From: Taenia hydatigena
Lineage: Eukaryota > Platyhelminthes > Cestoda > Cyclophyllidea > Taeniidae
Assembly (NCBI GenBank): GCA_036345935.2
Contig: JADWOT020000006.1
Coordinates: forward strand, 21,344,967 to 21,408,966
Length of the DNA stretch: 64,000 nucleotides
Direction of reading: 5' to 3'
This document shows, one piece after another, positions 49,591 to 61,094 of the stretch. Each line of letters opens with the position of its first letter. The first letter of the stretch is position 1. The notes beneath the pieces are model-generated. The model did no database searches, had not been told where the DNA came from, and saw nothing but the letters and a program-made list of their open reading frames with translations. Position numbers and translations under genes: made by a program.

Positions 49591-50660
49591 CTGCAAGGAA
49601 AGGCGATGAGAGGTAGTGCACACGAAACCACTTGAGATTATGGCAGATGGTTTCTGCTGAAGTGATGTGAAGACCTTCCAGTCCCAACATCCGTGGATGG
49701 GACTTTGGTTAGCATTTATCTTAAAACAGGGGCAACAAACTAATTGGCAAGACTTGATTAGTTGAGTCGCTACATCAGTGAACTGCCTTCCAGACTACAA
49801 AAGTTTTATGAGAGTCGTATACCATCTGCAGTCTTCGTCTCGAAAGGGCTGAAGGGATTGGGGTGGGAGGCGTGAGATGATTTCATAACGTCACTTTGTG
49901 AATGCTAATGCCGTGAACCACTGCCTAGACGAGAGAATCACTGGTTTGGTATCGGTCGGATGCACCCAAGGGAAATGTAAAATGAGATTTTTAATCGGTG
50001 AAGCAGGTGGTGATTTGGGAGCAATTTTTTCTCATCCAAAGACGACAGTGAAGAGGCTACGCGAACCCAAAACCCCCTTCTTCTCCCCGCCTCCTTAGGC
50101 GAGTTATGCTGACCAGGACCTCGGACCCATTTTTGCGTTTGGGATACCCTGACACCCGATTAAAGAAAGTTGACCTTCAATTGACTACTTATCACCCAAA
50201 ATAGGAAATCAATTAGAACTCGAGTCTCACTCGTGAGCTCTCCTCAGTCTCTCCGGGGAAAATACCGAAGGTGAGCTTGTATCACTTGATCGCATCTCGA
50301 CTCACATGTTTTCAGGTCGAGGAGGAAAAAAGGTAAAAAAAAAGAATCATATCTTGGGTTCAAATCTCAGGCTTAAGGAGGAAGGCGCAACGTCATGAAA
50401 TATACACGAGGTGGTGATGAATGATTTCGCTAAATCACTACTTCAACTTGATGCAGACCAATTCTATGGGAAAAGGAATCGGCTATTTGGTATTATGAAC
50501 ACTGTTTGCGTTGTGAAGCCTTTTTCGCAGACATTATCTTGCAATTTGTAGACTAACCCATCAGATGTGGTCACCAGGCCCTTAGACCCCACCACCACTG
50601 TTAGATTGTTTCTAAAATACCCCGAAATAAATAGGAAAAGGACACATCAGTCATAACATA
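49591..50660. other. Spacer, nothing recognised
   Basis: No exon or repeat recognised. It may contain unrecognised upstream exons of the gene ending at 49198. Confidence 0.3.
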
Positions 50661-50665
50661 ATATA

Positions 50666-50671
50666 TTTATT
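50666..50671 (-). terminator. Polyadenylation signal of the CCCH zinc-finger gene
   Basis: AATAAA on the minus strand, about 80 bp past the stop codon at 50752. Confidence 0.5.
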
Positions 50672-50751
50672 GTTTTCATATTTGTATCATAAGTTATTAA
50701 TCTCCTATTGCGTTGCATCTGCCAATGGCATGAAAAATTAACCAACAAATA

Positions 50752-51396
50752 CTAATGCATTTCCACGTGGCTTAGCAATCCGGTGAATTCGGGTCGACTG
50801 GGAACGAACTCCCGTAGAACCTCCAGGAGAGTCACGTGTTTTGCTTTTGGATGACGAAGGCAGTATTCCTGGTAGAGTGCGTTCTCCGTCCTCATGAGAT
50901 CCAACTCGTAGGGGGTCTCATTGTGAATGAAATCACATCTCTTACCGTAACGACAACTTCCGGTGAGTTGGTACGCTCTGCAGTGCTCAGTTTTGTACCT
51001 TGGATGACGAGCAGTCAGGTGGAGCTCTTTCAACCCATGTGCAAATCGGCAGCGCGCGCCGTACTCACACGTAGAGTTTGGATTCATTAGGTAGCGCTTA
51101 CAAATTTCCGTCTTATAGAGGCTTCTTCCAGATCCACAATGAATGCTCGAGTCGAGAGACGTGTTGCTTGAGTGGATGGGTGGAGACAGCTGTAAGGAAT
51201 AATCGTCGTCTTCCCTTGTCAGACTCTCCATACGACTAACCAACTGAAACTGGAGAAGTTTCTTAATCACTTCATTGGCTAATTGAGCGCTGGTTACCGT
51301 AGGAATAGGCGGAGAGGAGGATTTTGCGGGGAGGGGTGACCGGCGAGAGGCCTGCGGGAAAGGGCTGGAGGCCACCTGTGGCAGTGAAAGAGCCAT
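50752..51396 (-). CDS. Tandem CCCH zinc-finger protein, ZFP36/TIS11-like
   Basis: Single reading frame of 214 aa. Family members bind AU-rich elements in mRNA 3' ends and promote deadenylation and decay. Two fingers, each led by YKTE: finger 1 C99, C110, C116, H120 and finger 2 C139, C148, C154, H158, with the usual 18 residues between the fingers. Finger 2 has the standard C-x8-C-x5-C-x3-H spacing; finger 1 is C-x10-C-x5-C-x3-H, two residues longer than normal. Ser/Pro-rich N terminus. An in-frame TGA lies just upstream of the ATG, and the ATG directly follows TATTTTAAG, which could also be a splice (or trans-splice) acceptor. A 5' exon is therefore possible. The C-terminal CNOT1-binding motif of vertebrate TTP was not evident. 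Confidence 0.8.
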   Translation of the reverse strand: MALSLPQVASSPFPQASRRSPLPAKSSSPPIPTVTSAQLANEVIKKLLQFQLVSRMESLTREDDDYSLQLSPPIHSSNTSLDSSIHCGSGRSLYKTEICKRYLMNPNSTCEYGARCRFAHGLKELHLTARHPRYKTEHCRAYQLTGSCRYGKRCDFIHNETPYELDLMRTENALYQEYCLRHPKAKHVTLLEVLREFVPSRPEFTGLLSHVEMH

Positions 51397-51462
51397 CTTA
51401 AAATATGACGGGAGAAATCACCTTTAGGTAACTTTGATTGTGAACTTCGTTCGCACTTTCTC

Positions 51463-51521
51463 ATTGGTCCACGTGCTGCCAATCCCATTGGCTGGGGGAG
51501 AACATCGAGGGTGCACACGTG
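51463..51521 (-). promoter_or_regulatory. CCAAT and CACGTG cluster upstream of the CCCH gene
   Basis: Within 60 bp: ATTGG (51463-51467), CACGTG (51470-51475), CCAAT (51479-51483), ATTGG (51487-51491) and CACGTG (51516-51521), 67-125 bp upstream of the ATG at 51396. Dense NF-Y-type and E-box motifs fit a core promoter. Confidence 0.5.
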
Positions 51522-52431
51522 CATTGATCACCTTAACCGCTCGACCGCAGAAAGCCGCAATCGATAGCGAAAATCGATATCTGGTTTGCACAAAGTGGTA
51601 AAGCACTTCCTTACCGGAAAATTCGCCATTTTCACCCTCACAATGTCGACTGTAATTTATGGATTTTGTAACCTCTAGTTTAGGGATAAAAAACCTTCTG
51701 TTTGTGCGCACATTGCATCAGTTACCATGATTGCGTCTCAGTCTACACAAACCCGTTGCCCCAAATTGCGCAATACCATCTCCACAAGCTCCGATGAATT
51801 GGTTCCTCTCAAGGAGAGGGAGAACGCTATTTACTTCGCTTAGAACAAAATATGCCACCGAATCGATGTGGTATTTGATTGGCTCAGTGAATGCTTTGGC
51901 TAAGGCAGGAGAGTAACAAAAGCGAGTATTTTACCTCGAATTTGTGGAGAGAATAAAAAGAATGGGAAAGAAAAGAAACGCATGAGAAATGGGAGTTTTT
52001 AAAAGAACCATTTTAAGTTCATTTTGAAGCCATAACGCTGCCACTGACGCACATGATGGCCCGGTTGTAGCGTATGATGTCTTAAACAGCATGGAGCCAT
52101 GCTATCTCTTCGGCCTAAACACAGCACACAAACAAGACGCAACTCCGGAAACAGCAAAATCGTGGAGGAAGATGGGTGACGCTGAGATCGATTGCCTTCT
52201 TACACACGCCTGTATTGATGAATGACATGGCTAATTTGTGGAAAGATTTCGAAAGTACTGCCCTCTTAAAAAGGACAAAGTAGCTAAGTGGTAGGAAGAA
52301 CTCATAGAGCTGATGTTCATAAGGAGAGAGATGCTAGACAGCTACATGATGTCTGGTTTAATAATGTGTCAAACATCACAGGCAATTCATCCGCTTGCTC
52401 TGTGGCATGGCTTTCGAACTATGGCAGTGAC
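51522..52431. other. Intergenic region
   Basis: No gene recognised between the zinc-finger gene promoter and the LTR-like repeat. Confidence 0.3.
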
Positions 52432-52483
52432 TGTAGCGTCCCAAGGCTCCCTTGAAGGCAAAAGGAGGCGGAATGCTAGGGTA

Positions 52484-52524
<41 letters not shown>

Positions 52525-52643
52525 CCAGACAGAGGGAAATGGGCCGCTGGCATGGCCTGGAGGTCAGCCCCCGCAGCTAGGGCAGTATGGCCACCTCTGT
52601 GACCTTGACAGAAACCGGCAGTTCTAACAAACAATGTACTACA
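52432..52643. mobile_element. LTR-like element copy 4 with 5-bp target duplication
   Basis: About 212 bp, the longest copy because its internal AT stretch has expanded to a (TA)n run at 52485-52520. TGTAGCGTCC...GTACTACA, flanked on both sides by GTGAC. Confidence 0.75.
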
Positions 52644-53387
52644 GTGACCTACTAACTCTCGGAACACTAGTAGTGCATACTACCCAAAAAACATCTGCGC
52701 CTAGTAAAATCAGGAAGCACTTGTGGCTGCGAAACAATAACTTTAGCTATCAGACAAGGACAGAGCTGCCATGAGTGGACGGAATGCTATATCGCATGTA
52801 CAGAACAAATATAAAGGCAGAATTCCTTAAAACTTCCTCATTTATACTTGCGTGAAGAAAGGAAAATATTCGAAAAGCTTTGATGTGGAAGAATGCAGGT
52901 CATTAAAGCTCTCCACTTGTTATGCCTTCACAGATTATAAGCTCTTTCTAACTTTTATTATAATGATGGCATTATTTATTTTGCTCCTTTAGGAAATGGC
53001 TCACAACAAAATTCGTAATCGCCATGTTTTTCTAAAAAGGCATTGCAAGAAAAAATATTCTGACACATAATTAAAGCAAAACAGAGTTTCTGGCCTAGCA
53101 TGTACAATCGCAGACGGAAGCCTTTCTCAAAAGATTGCCAGTTAAAGCGCAATGCGTAAACGATTAATTAGGCGCGCCAATTTAACCCGTATGATCATCG
53201 TGCAACGTGACTTCCGACCAATTTAGTATCGAGTTCTGTAAATGCTGTAGTGCCCAATACTCGATCATGGATTTAATTAAACAGAATTCTATGTACTACC
53301 CAGGAAACCTGAACTGTACGTCCATTTTGAGCTTATTAGCTTCAAGGGCTTTTGCAACAACCGTGGTTGAAAGATAATAGGAAGAGC
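52644..53387. other. Upstream region of the USP30-like gene
   Basis: AT-rich, nothing recognised; presumably includes the promoter of the gene starting at 53388. Confidence 0.3.
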
Positions 53388-56300
53388 ATGCTACTGGCTT
53401 TGTTGGTTGGTAGCACCTCAATTGCCTTTGGCAGGATCGCCTACCCTTTCCTGCGGAATGGTATTTGTTCTCTATGGATCGGTGGGTCTTCTTTGTCGGT
53501 TTGTTCATTCATGTTAATTTATGGGCCTTTGTTGTTTGAACTTATTTTTGATCGCTTGACAGCTCACCATGGCGATTTGCCTATCGGCCTTCCAAACAAC
53601 TCAAATTTATGCTACCTGAACGCTTTGCTCCAGGCGATGTCATCTAGCCGCATCCTCGTCAAGTCTCTACGACACAGCGCGGCTGTTAAACGCGATAGAC
53701 TCCTGTGTTCCCTTGTCGCCGTTCTGGAAGGTTATTGCTTCGCTGCATCTTTTTCTGAATTCGCCAATACCAACACCCATTGCTTTACCCAGCTATTCTT
53801 GCAAATTTTAGGCCTTGGTTGCTCTTTCGATTATCTTAAACGCCACAATCTCATCGAGGCTATCCTTATTGCTCACAGAACTCTGATCGACGAGCTATCT
53901 TTAACTGGAAAATGGACCGTCAATGATCAGCAAGTGCGCATAGTCTGGTTATCTTATTTATTCATGTTTTGGATCTTTAACTTAATGTGCTCTAGACATT
54001 TCCTCAGTGCAAGAATATGCCTAACTTATTTTAAGTAAATTGAAGCCTATCAGATTACTGATGTGCATATTCATGGAGTGTAAATTAGGCTATCCTTTGC
54101 TAAGGAATTCAGTAGTCTCTCTTCTATTGCACCATATTGCGTAATATGCTGAAAAGGTGTGGTTACGCATGTGGTGGTATGCTTAGTAGCCTTGTGTATC
54201 ACTATGCTTTTAAAACGATGTCTTCGTTTTCATATGTTTAAACACGTCTCGCCATCATGACAATGTGGACATCCTTGGTAGAACGGTTTCAGTGGTACTG
54301 GTAATATCAGTCGTTAAAACTTTGATTTTGTCTTAAACCATTAAGTCTATTCACCCGGCAATTAAAGAACGTTCTTTAAATAATAATGCATATTGAGTGG
54401 CAGATTCGAATTATCTATAGGCCTCTTTAGAATGTGGGTGGTGAAAACCTGCGGTGAAATTGCTGTTAATCTGTGTATTGCTAAACCGTTCTAATTTTTG
54501 TAAATAACTCACTCCATTTCGTGAGATTGGGTCCTCATTTGTTGCAATGTGCTCTAGCAAAACTGCTTTTCTTCGCGACCTGTGTGTGTAGCTTAAGCTA
54601 AACTTTAATTCTCAGTTTCGTTTTGAACATCAGACACGTATAAAAATTCCGATGTTGTTAGCATTAAAATATGTGTGAGGTCAAATAAGAAAATTACATG
54701 GCAGCTTTTTTTCATCAGACATGCACGAAACGTATACCTATTTTAAAAACCTATCTCCGCTGCACTTCAGTGTGTCAGCTGGCGTAACGTATGTATGGCA
54801 CATGTTCTTTGCGCTAAATTTACTCTCGATCTTTTGTAAGACATCACATTTACTCAAACCATTTGACCTGATGAACAAGAAAATAGCTCCAGCGTTAGTT
54901 GAAAGAGATAAGCGGAATGGAATAGTGAAATGGTATTGGCAAATAAATGTTGGTAAAAACGGATCCATCTGACAAAGTAAAGTCTGTAATTTGAATGTAT
55001 TTCGCTGTAGGATGTGCACGAATTGTATGCCTTCTTCATGGACCAGGCGGAAGCCAGCAGGATCGGACAGACGGCTCTGTGTGGTGCTGGGGATCTACTT
55101 ACGGTCTCCCGCCTTCCCCCCTTTCCGCCTATCTCTGCCAATGGGGATACGCCATCTGCTGCTGCTACCACCGCCACCACCTCAACCACCGTCACCACCA
55201 CGAGCACTTGTGCGGTGCAGCAATTTGGCTTGAGTGCCTACCTCTCTCCCCATCCGCCCGCCTTGAGTGCGACCAGTTTTGTACCTAGCTCCTTCCACCA
55301 GTTCATCGCATCCCAAATTTTTTGCACCAAATGCTCCTACCATGGCGAATTGCGTCTTGTCCCCGAATCCTGCGTTATCCTCTTTCCTGGTGAGTTCCAA
55401 ACGAGCACACCACCTCAATGCATTTTAATTGAGTGATTGTAGTTTAGTTTTCTGCTGCCAGAAAAGTCCCGACGATTGCACACGAAGAAATTGTCGTCCA
55501 GAGGAAAGGCAGAGTACCGCTGCAGCGTTGAGACTATGTTGAGCGATGAGTTCTGTGCAGCGGAGCGTCTGGCCGGAATCCATTGTCCCCAGTGTCACAT
55601 GGAGGCGTTGCGAATACCCGAGGTGATGGTAAACGATCCGTCACCGCTGGCGTCGGATCGCAGTTCCATTCGTCACTTCGTTGAGAGCCTGTGTCGTAAT
55701 ACGTGCTGTGCGCGTCGATGGATTGCTCTGCCTCCCGTCACTACGACAACAACACCAGCAGCAAAGTCACCTCTTGTCATTTACATTCAACGTGCTGTGT
55801 GGATACCCCTGAAGCAAATAGCTCCCGATGCAGATGACTACGTGAGGAATTTTACCGCCGGTGGCATGATGTCTAAATTCACTGATAATGTCACATTCTC
55901 CGACACCCTTGATCTGGCGCCCTACCTCGCGTCTGGGTGCACATTCAATGCTCTGGCCCGTCGCAATAATATCAAACGTGGTGGTGAAAAAAGCAAGAAA
56001 AAGTATGTATGTATGCATGCATGCATGCACCATTCTCCCTATTAATGTGTGTACTTAAACTGTGGTTTTGGCAGATGCCTTCGATATGTGCTGCGCTCTG
56101 TAATTGTGCATCACGGCAACACCCTGCACGCGGGTCACTATGTGGCCTATCGGTGCTGGCTCGAAGGTGGTGCTGAAAGCGCCACTCCAAACAACGAATG
56201 GATCCTCAGCTCCGACCGATACGTCAACCCGGTTCCCTTTTCCCGTGTTAAGGATTGTCAGGTGCGAACATGACTTGAGTGTTTGAGGCAGGGAGGGGGG

Positions 56301-56623
56301 AGGGGAGGACTCAAAGCCTAAGGTAATGCCCTTTTCCTTTGTTCTCACTGCAGGCCTACATGCTTTTCTATGAGCCGATGGAGGAGGACATTTCCGATGC
56401 AACGCACCCCACCACATCCACTGAACACGGGGTTAATGGAGCAGTGGTAGAGGCGGTGGTGGAGGCGAAGGATGAGAGGGATGAGGAGGGTGAGGAGGAG
56501 GAGGAGGAGGAAGAGGAGGATGGGCTTTGTGAGGAGGGGATTAGTTTGGATGAGGTTGCATCACCAGCGCGGCGGATTCGTGCGCTCATGGCAATGTTGC
56601 GCGGCGAAAGAGAACTCGGCTAG
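53388..56623 (+). CDS. USP30: Ubiquitin-specific protease, USP30-like
   Basis: Six exons, 606 aa: 53388-53460, 53563-53933, 55011-55389, 55462-56002, 56075-56261, 56354-56623; phases agree. USP30 sits in the outer mitochondrial membrane and removes ubiquitin, opposing Parkin-driven mitophagy. A short hydrophobic N-terminal segment fits the membrane anchor. The Cys box is GLPNNSNLCYLN (catalytic C41); CxxC pairs of the USP finger occur in exons 3 and 4 (CTKC, CPQC). The His box HHGNTLHAGHYVAYR holds catalytic H476, and WILSSD gives S501 at the place of the serine that replaces Asp/Asn in the USP30 triad. Insertions: a Thr-rich stretch in exon 3 and a strongly acidic Glu-rich tail in exon 6. 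The 102-bp intron 1 is open in frame, so an intron-retained form would also be readable; similarity favours splicing. Confidence 0.85.
53934..55010 (+). other. Intron 2 of the USP30-like gene
   Basis: A 1.08-kb intron separating the Cys-box exon from the DVHELY exon. Nothing else recognised inside. Confidence 0.6.
56003..56030. repeat. (ATGC/ATGT)n simple repeat in a USP30-like intron
   Basis: Short tetranucleotide run directly after the exon 4 donor. Confidence 0.7.
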
Positions 56624-57097
56624 TCTCAGTGTCTTTCAACGTTCCCTACTTTGCTTCCAAGTATTCTGTGCCCCTGCTTCTGCCCCCTCCCCCTATTATT
56701 TTTACAGCATCACACCCTCCGCCTCTTCTCGCTATTCGTTTAATTTATCATTGGCAATTTCGCATGCTCTAATATGCACTTGTATGGATGATTTGCCTAT
56801 CCAATGATCACTTCCACTTGGTGGTGCATCAAATGGCACTGAGGTCTGGTAGATGCAGGGCGATGCGATTGCTAATGTCTGCATGAACAGTGAACTGGTG
56901 TTGGGGTGATGGCGAGCTAAAGGACTACGGTGAAGTGAGGCGAATGCGTGGAAAACTGGACAACGTTTATCTGTCTTCAAAAGCCACTCCGTTAAAAGGA
57001 ATAGCTTCATTGGTTGTTGGAAGACATGAGACCATGTGAGTTCCTAGTGCTCCTGTGCACGCGCATCCTTGGGTACCGGAGCTGCATAAGCCTCATT
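56624..57097. other. Convergent spacer between USP30-like and Rho-like genes
   Basis: About 470 bp between two genes that end toward each other; presumably both 3' untranslated regions. No clear polyadenylation signal on either strand. Confidence 0.35.
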
Positions 57098-58065
57098 CTA
57101 CATCACTGAACAACGCTTCTCCACTTTCGCATCAGCGGAAATTTGAACGACTCTATCGAAAACATCATCAACACCAGTCTAAAACCAAAACAACGCTGCA
57201 TTCAAACAAACTTCTTTCCAAGTAAGTAAACTCGAGTCATCTATCACAAGACTTCAAAACTAAGGTCTTACGCCACACAGTGTTGCAGTAACAAGGCAAC
57301 TTGAAGGTGACAATTGATGGTAAAACAACTCGAGTTGCTTTGTTAAGGGAACAGGAAGAAGGGATGGGCATACGTTATCATAAGCTGAGCATTCCATGTA
57401 GGCCACCGCTCCTATTTTTCTCACAAATGCCTCCCCTTCAGAATACGTTATTGTGCTCGCACTGGAACTCGTGCGCTCATCGCTTCGGCAGCCAACGAGG
57501 AGGATTGGCACAGTCGGATATATTTCTTTGATAACTGGAACCCACTGAAAGCAGTAAGGACATGCTCACTAAGAATCAAGTAGGAAGATCTTAAAGTAAT
57601 AGTTGTGTGGGACATGTACACGATGCAAGACCCTATGATGGCAGACAATGCACGGTAATGATCAGACCGAAACTAAGAATGGGCATAATGATGTAGATGT
57701 TTGGCGTCTTGGAATTAAACCAACATATGGCACCTTAATGCGAATGTATTTTCCTCCAACGGCCAATGTGCGGTTGTATTTTATTTACGGTGTGGAAAAA
57801 TATAAAGAATAAATCATGTTAATCAGGTATGCATTGTACTACACAAGTGCGAATGGCTATGATGATGCGACTTGTTAAAATCAAATTAAATTTGATGCCA
57901 AGACTGTTGGTTCAAAAGAATGCATGTTTGACTGTTAAGGACGGAGTTTAATTGTCAACTGCAGTCATGATAAGAATAAACGCATTTAAAGATGGTAATC
58001 CTCACCTTCTCTGCAACTCTTTGGAAGGAACTTCGTGTATCCACAGCAAAACGCAACATAAAATG
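57098..58065 (-). CDS. Rho-family small GTPase, 3' part, atypical G4 motif
   Basis: Three exons recognised: 58065-58006, 57544-57374, 57178-57098, giving about 103 C-terminal residues; all junctions are phase 0. Rho GTPases are membrane-attached switches for the cytoskeleton. Landmarks: FAVDTRSSF (the Rho FxVDxxxSF segment), EKWVPVIKEIYP leading to PILLVG, the G5 motif MECSA, and a terminal CSVM that fits a CaaX prenylation box preceded by a mildly basic stretch. The nucleotide-specificity motif G4, normally TKxD or NKxD, reads CRSD, so the conserved lysine is arginine. A Rho insert-like Ser-rich stretch follows. The exons for the P-loop and switches were not found up to the retroelement remnants at 58.6 kb, so the gene is incomplete, extends further, or is decayed. 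Confidence 0.75.
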
Positions 58066-58617
58066 CTAGCCAACACATGCAGGATTCCTTCAAATTTAAC
58101 TTTAGATTCTATCAGCACAAATGATATTTAACTGTTTTTACTTTAAATAGCCATGAAAATTTGTTATCTATCTAAAGTTTCACCACCCTCGAGATTTTAC
58201 CAGGCGTGCGTAACGATCGGAAAGTTTTCTACAAGCTTTTTCAACAGTGAGGAAATTTTATTAACGCCTTTGCTGCCTACCAGAACACAGTAAAGTGATT
58301 GGAGAGCCATGACACCATCACAATACCTCATACCCAACTTGTGGGGAGTCAGTTATAATCGTGCCAACTGTTTCAAGGTGCTTGTGGGAATTAAAACACA
58401 TCACGGACAAATATTGGCTCATGCCCTTTTTTCTAAAATCCATTTCTTACTTAATTGGCGATGAGCTTTAGTGTTGCAAGTCATTGCCAAGTGTTTTAGA
58501 ATGCGGTAAAGAGAAAATAATTCGATGAAAATAAACAAGGATTGTTCTGCGGCGATTATACAATGCTTAAATAAGTTGGTTTAAAAAGCCAGTCTTAAGC
58601 AGAAATTAATTTCTTAC
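58066..58617. other. Unassigned; expected place for 5' Rho exons
   Basis: The P-loop and DTAGQE-type exons expected upstream of 58065 on the minus strand were looked for and not seen. Confidence 0.3.
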
Positions 58618-58767
58618 TGTAGCGTTTTAAAGGCTTTTGAAGGCAACAAAAGGTAGAATACTAGGGTAGAATGTAAATATTCAACAGACAGGGACTGAGC
58701 TGCTGGCAATGTGGCCACCTCTGTGACCCTGACCGAAACCGACAGTTTAAACAAACAAAGCGTTACA
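58618..58767. mobile_element. LTR-like element copy 5, internally shortened
   Basis: About 150 bp, TGTAGCG...GTTACA; lacks about 35 bp of the middle relative to other copies. Same orientation as copy 6, 557 bp away. Confidence 0.65.
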
Positions 58768-59322
58768 TTGCCCTTCCTCTCTCTCGAGCGTCGTCCTCGA
58801 CGCGCCCCTTGATAGATCTCCCACGCCAGCCATCACAACGTAGTCAGTGCTGCAGGAAGCACCCACGAGCTAACCATGCCAGTCGCCGACATTCGACGCG
58901 ATTGAGGCGACGCTTGACACCAACGTCAGTGATCCCTCATGGCAGTGCATTGAACTTGGAGTTTCGTTTAACTTGGGAACAAAGTTCAGAATAAGTGGTT
59001 CTGTCGACCATCAGTATGTCCGTAGGGAGGCGTTAACACGCCGATCCCCTTAAGCAGGTATATTAGAGGGTCATCTTTGGAAAGAAACTTTCCAGGTGGT
59101 CCGTGGCTAGTGTCGCTTTAGTTGTTGATAGCTTCCTTGTCAAACACGGAGATGGAGTAGATGCCGAAGGTCAACGTCGTTCTTAGCCCTTCTGCTATGG
59201 TATGTCAGACATGCTCCCATCCGTAGCACAGGCACTTCTTTCGTACCGCTGCAATATGCCACGCGTGGTAGAGATCGGGATAGAAATCCTATAGAGTCGA
59301 GTCCGCCTTCTGCTGCAACCAA
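58768..59322 (-). mobile_element. Sequence between two LTR-like copies, with RNase H-like fragment
   Basis: More GC-rich than its surroundings. On the minus strand, from 59322 to about 59200, the reading contains FLSRSL followed by YCSGTKE, which resembles the SRxL...Y.xTxKE segment of Ty3/Gypsy RNase H. The rest is not recognised. It could be the inside of a short retroelement bounded by copies 5 and 6, but no target duplication or clear primer-binding site confirms that. Confidence 0.4.
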
Positions 59323-59324
59323 CG

Positions 59325-59514
59325 TGGCGTCCCGAGGCTCCCTCTAAGGTAAAAGAATGCAGAACACAAGGGTAGAATATATATATATATATTTAACGGG
59401 CAAGGGGAAATAAGCTTCTGGTATGGCTCGAAGGCCAGCCTGCGCAGCTAAGGCAATATGGCCGCCTCTGTGATCCTGACCGAAACCGGTAGTACAAACA
59501 AACAAAGTATTACA
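59325..59514. mobile_element. LTR-like element copy 6
   Basis: About 190 bp, GTGGCGTCCCGAGG...GTATTACA, with a longer TA run. Its first bases have drifted from TGTAG. No target duplication seen. Confidence 0.65.
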
Positions 59515-59876
59515 CTAGGATCAACAAAAATAAAGAGCAGGCGAATTTGAACGCCGCATTTGAGTTTTAAATTGCAAATCCTACACAATCTGTTGGAGCT
59601 CTTTTTTCGTAGTCGCATGCAAAATTCAGACTTTTCTTTGAGCTGCTTCTAAGTTTTACAAGATGTGTTTTGCGTTATACGTGAGATCAAGCAGATCTGA
59701 AATAAATGGGATTCCAATGGAATGCATGAGACTCATTTTTTCGCGCTTTTTTGAGCACGTATGTAGAGCTACTATCTTATTAAACTACCATTATAAGTTT
59801 CCGAATTAGGTCGCGTCTTCATTTATCTAATACATTTAAGTTAGCAAATCACATATTTGGCTTGGAACTTGAATTA

Positions 59877-59990
59877 AGCCTCATCCAGCCTTGAAAATGT
59901 GGCATTGTTGCGATGGTAGTTGACATCGACGCACACGCGCATATCGGTGCTGTCCACCACGGCGTTGTATATATGAGTGGTTCTGGCGCT
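59877..59990 (-). pseudogene. Ty3/Gypsy reverse transcriptase fragment
   Basis: A short minus-strand reading with MRVCVD and RLDEA, close to the RVCVDYR...PLPRLDE region of Gypsy-type reverse transcriptases. Only about 38 codons are recognisable before a stop. A decayed remnant. Confidence 0.4.
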
Positions 59991-61094
59991 TTCAAAAGGT
60001 AAAATATGTGGTCGGGATGATTACTTCAAGCTCTTAAAGCACCATGAGAGAAGGGAATACGTTCCGCTCACATGTGCGCTCACAATTCCTTCAAAGCGTC
60101 TTTCCCATTTCTCTTGGTGTTAGGAGGTTGTGGGTTTTAAGAGCCATTTCTGAAGGGGATCTAGAAATGTTGTTTGCATTTGTCACAATATGTAATGCCC
60201 ATAGTGCTGACTAACAAACACGGGCATCACGACGCAAAAGTCTTCTCTCGAAGAAACTGCCCCCAATCCCATTCACTCACTTTGTTATACCTCATTCGAT
60301 AAGTCATGCCAAAGATTCGTTTTGATGCTTTATTTAAGGGGTGGCGTTGTATTTACGTCTCCTGTGTGTGTATGTGCATGCGGTTGCACGAATCCACTCG
60401 GAAAATCATTTCTACCATTTCAAATCCTGTCTAAGTAAAGGCAAGAGCCAAATAAGTAGTGGGTGGTGCGACTCACTAGAAATAACGAGGACTGACGGCA
60501 ATGTATTACTTGTAAAAAGCGATCATTGCATTCGTTCGATTTGCCGTTTAGTACCCAAAACCTTCACTTCTGCAGTTATCTCGTTCTTCAAAGCTTCATT
60601 TCTCTTAACTCGTTAACTCATGAAAACTCAAGATTTATTTACATATCTCCCTCTAAGTCCCTATTTTCCTGGATCCCTGCACCTCCGAACCTCCTCCCCA
60701 CTTCCTCTCTAGTTCTCCAGCTGCCCAACGCCACAGTAAGTCGAGGTTACAATAGTTCATGGCTAAGGTTTTTCTCTGAAATCACTGCCATTGGCTCGGT
60801 TAGAAGATCCGAACACACTGATAGCTGCTCAGCCCCGGTGCCCCTTCAGGGAGGTTTCTACTTGTGTTGCTTCTGCTGGTCTCCCTTCTTCCTTGGTATG
60901 CAAACTTCGTCCTTGTGTCCGTTCGCAAGTGCGTCTTTATACGGACCATGTGTGACTTAGCAGCGAGTTGCGCATCACAAAACAGACAGTTTGTTGATGA
61001 GATGACTCTTATCACCTCTGGGGTATGTGATGGACTCCAAGTGGTGAATAAGCCTCTCTAGCCACACTATATCTCTTTCGCGATTAACTTTAGG
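59991..61094. other. Unassigned region between retroelement remnants
   Basis: No domain recognised; probably part of decayed retroelement or host intergenic DNA. Confidence 0.25.

Noticed and set aside
58360..58385. VPTV-like reading similar to a Rho switch I segment
   Set aside because: It lies on the plus strand, opposite to the Rho exons, and lacks flanking similarity.
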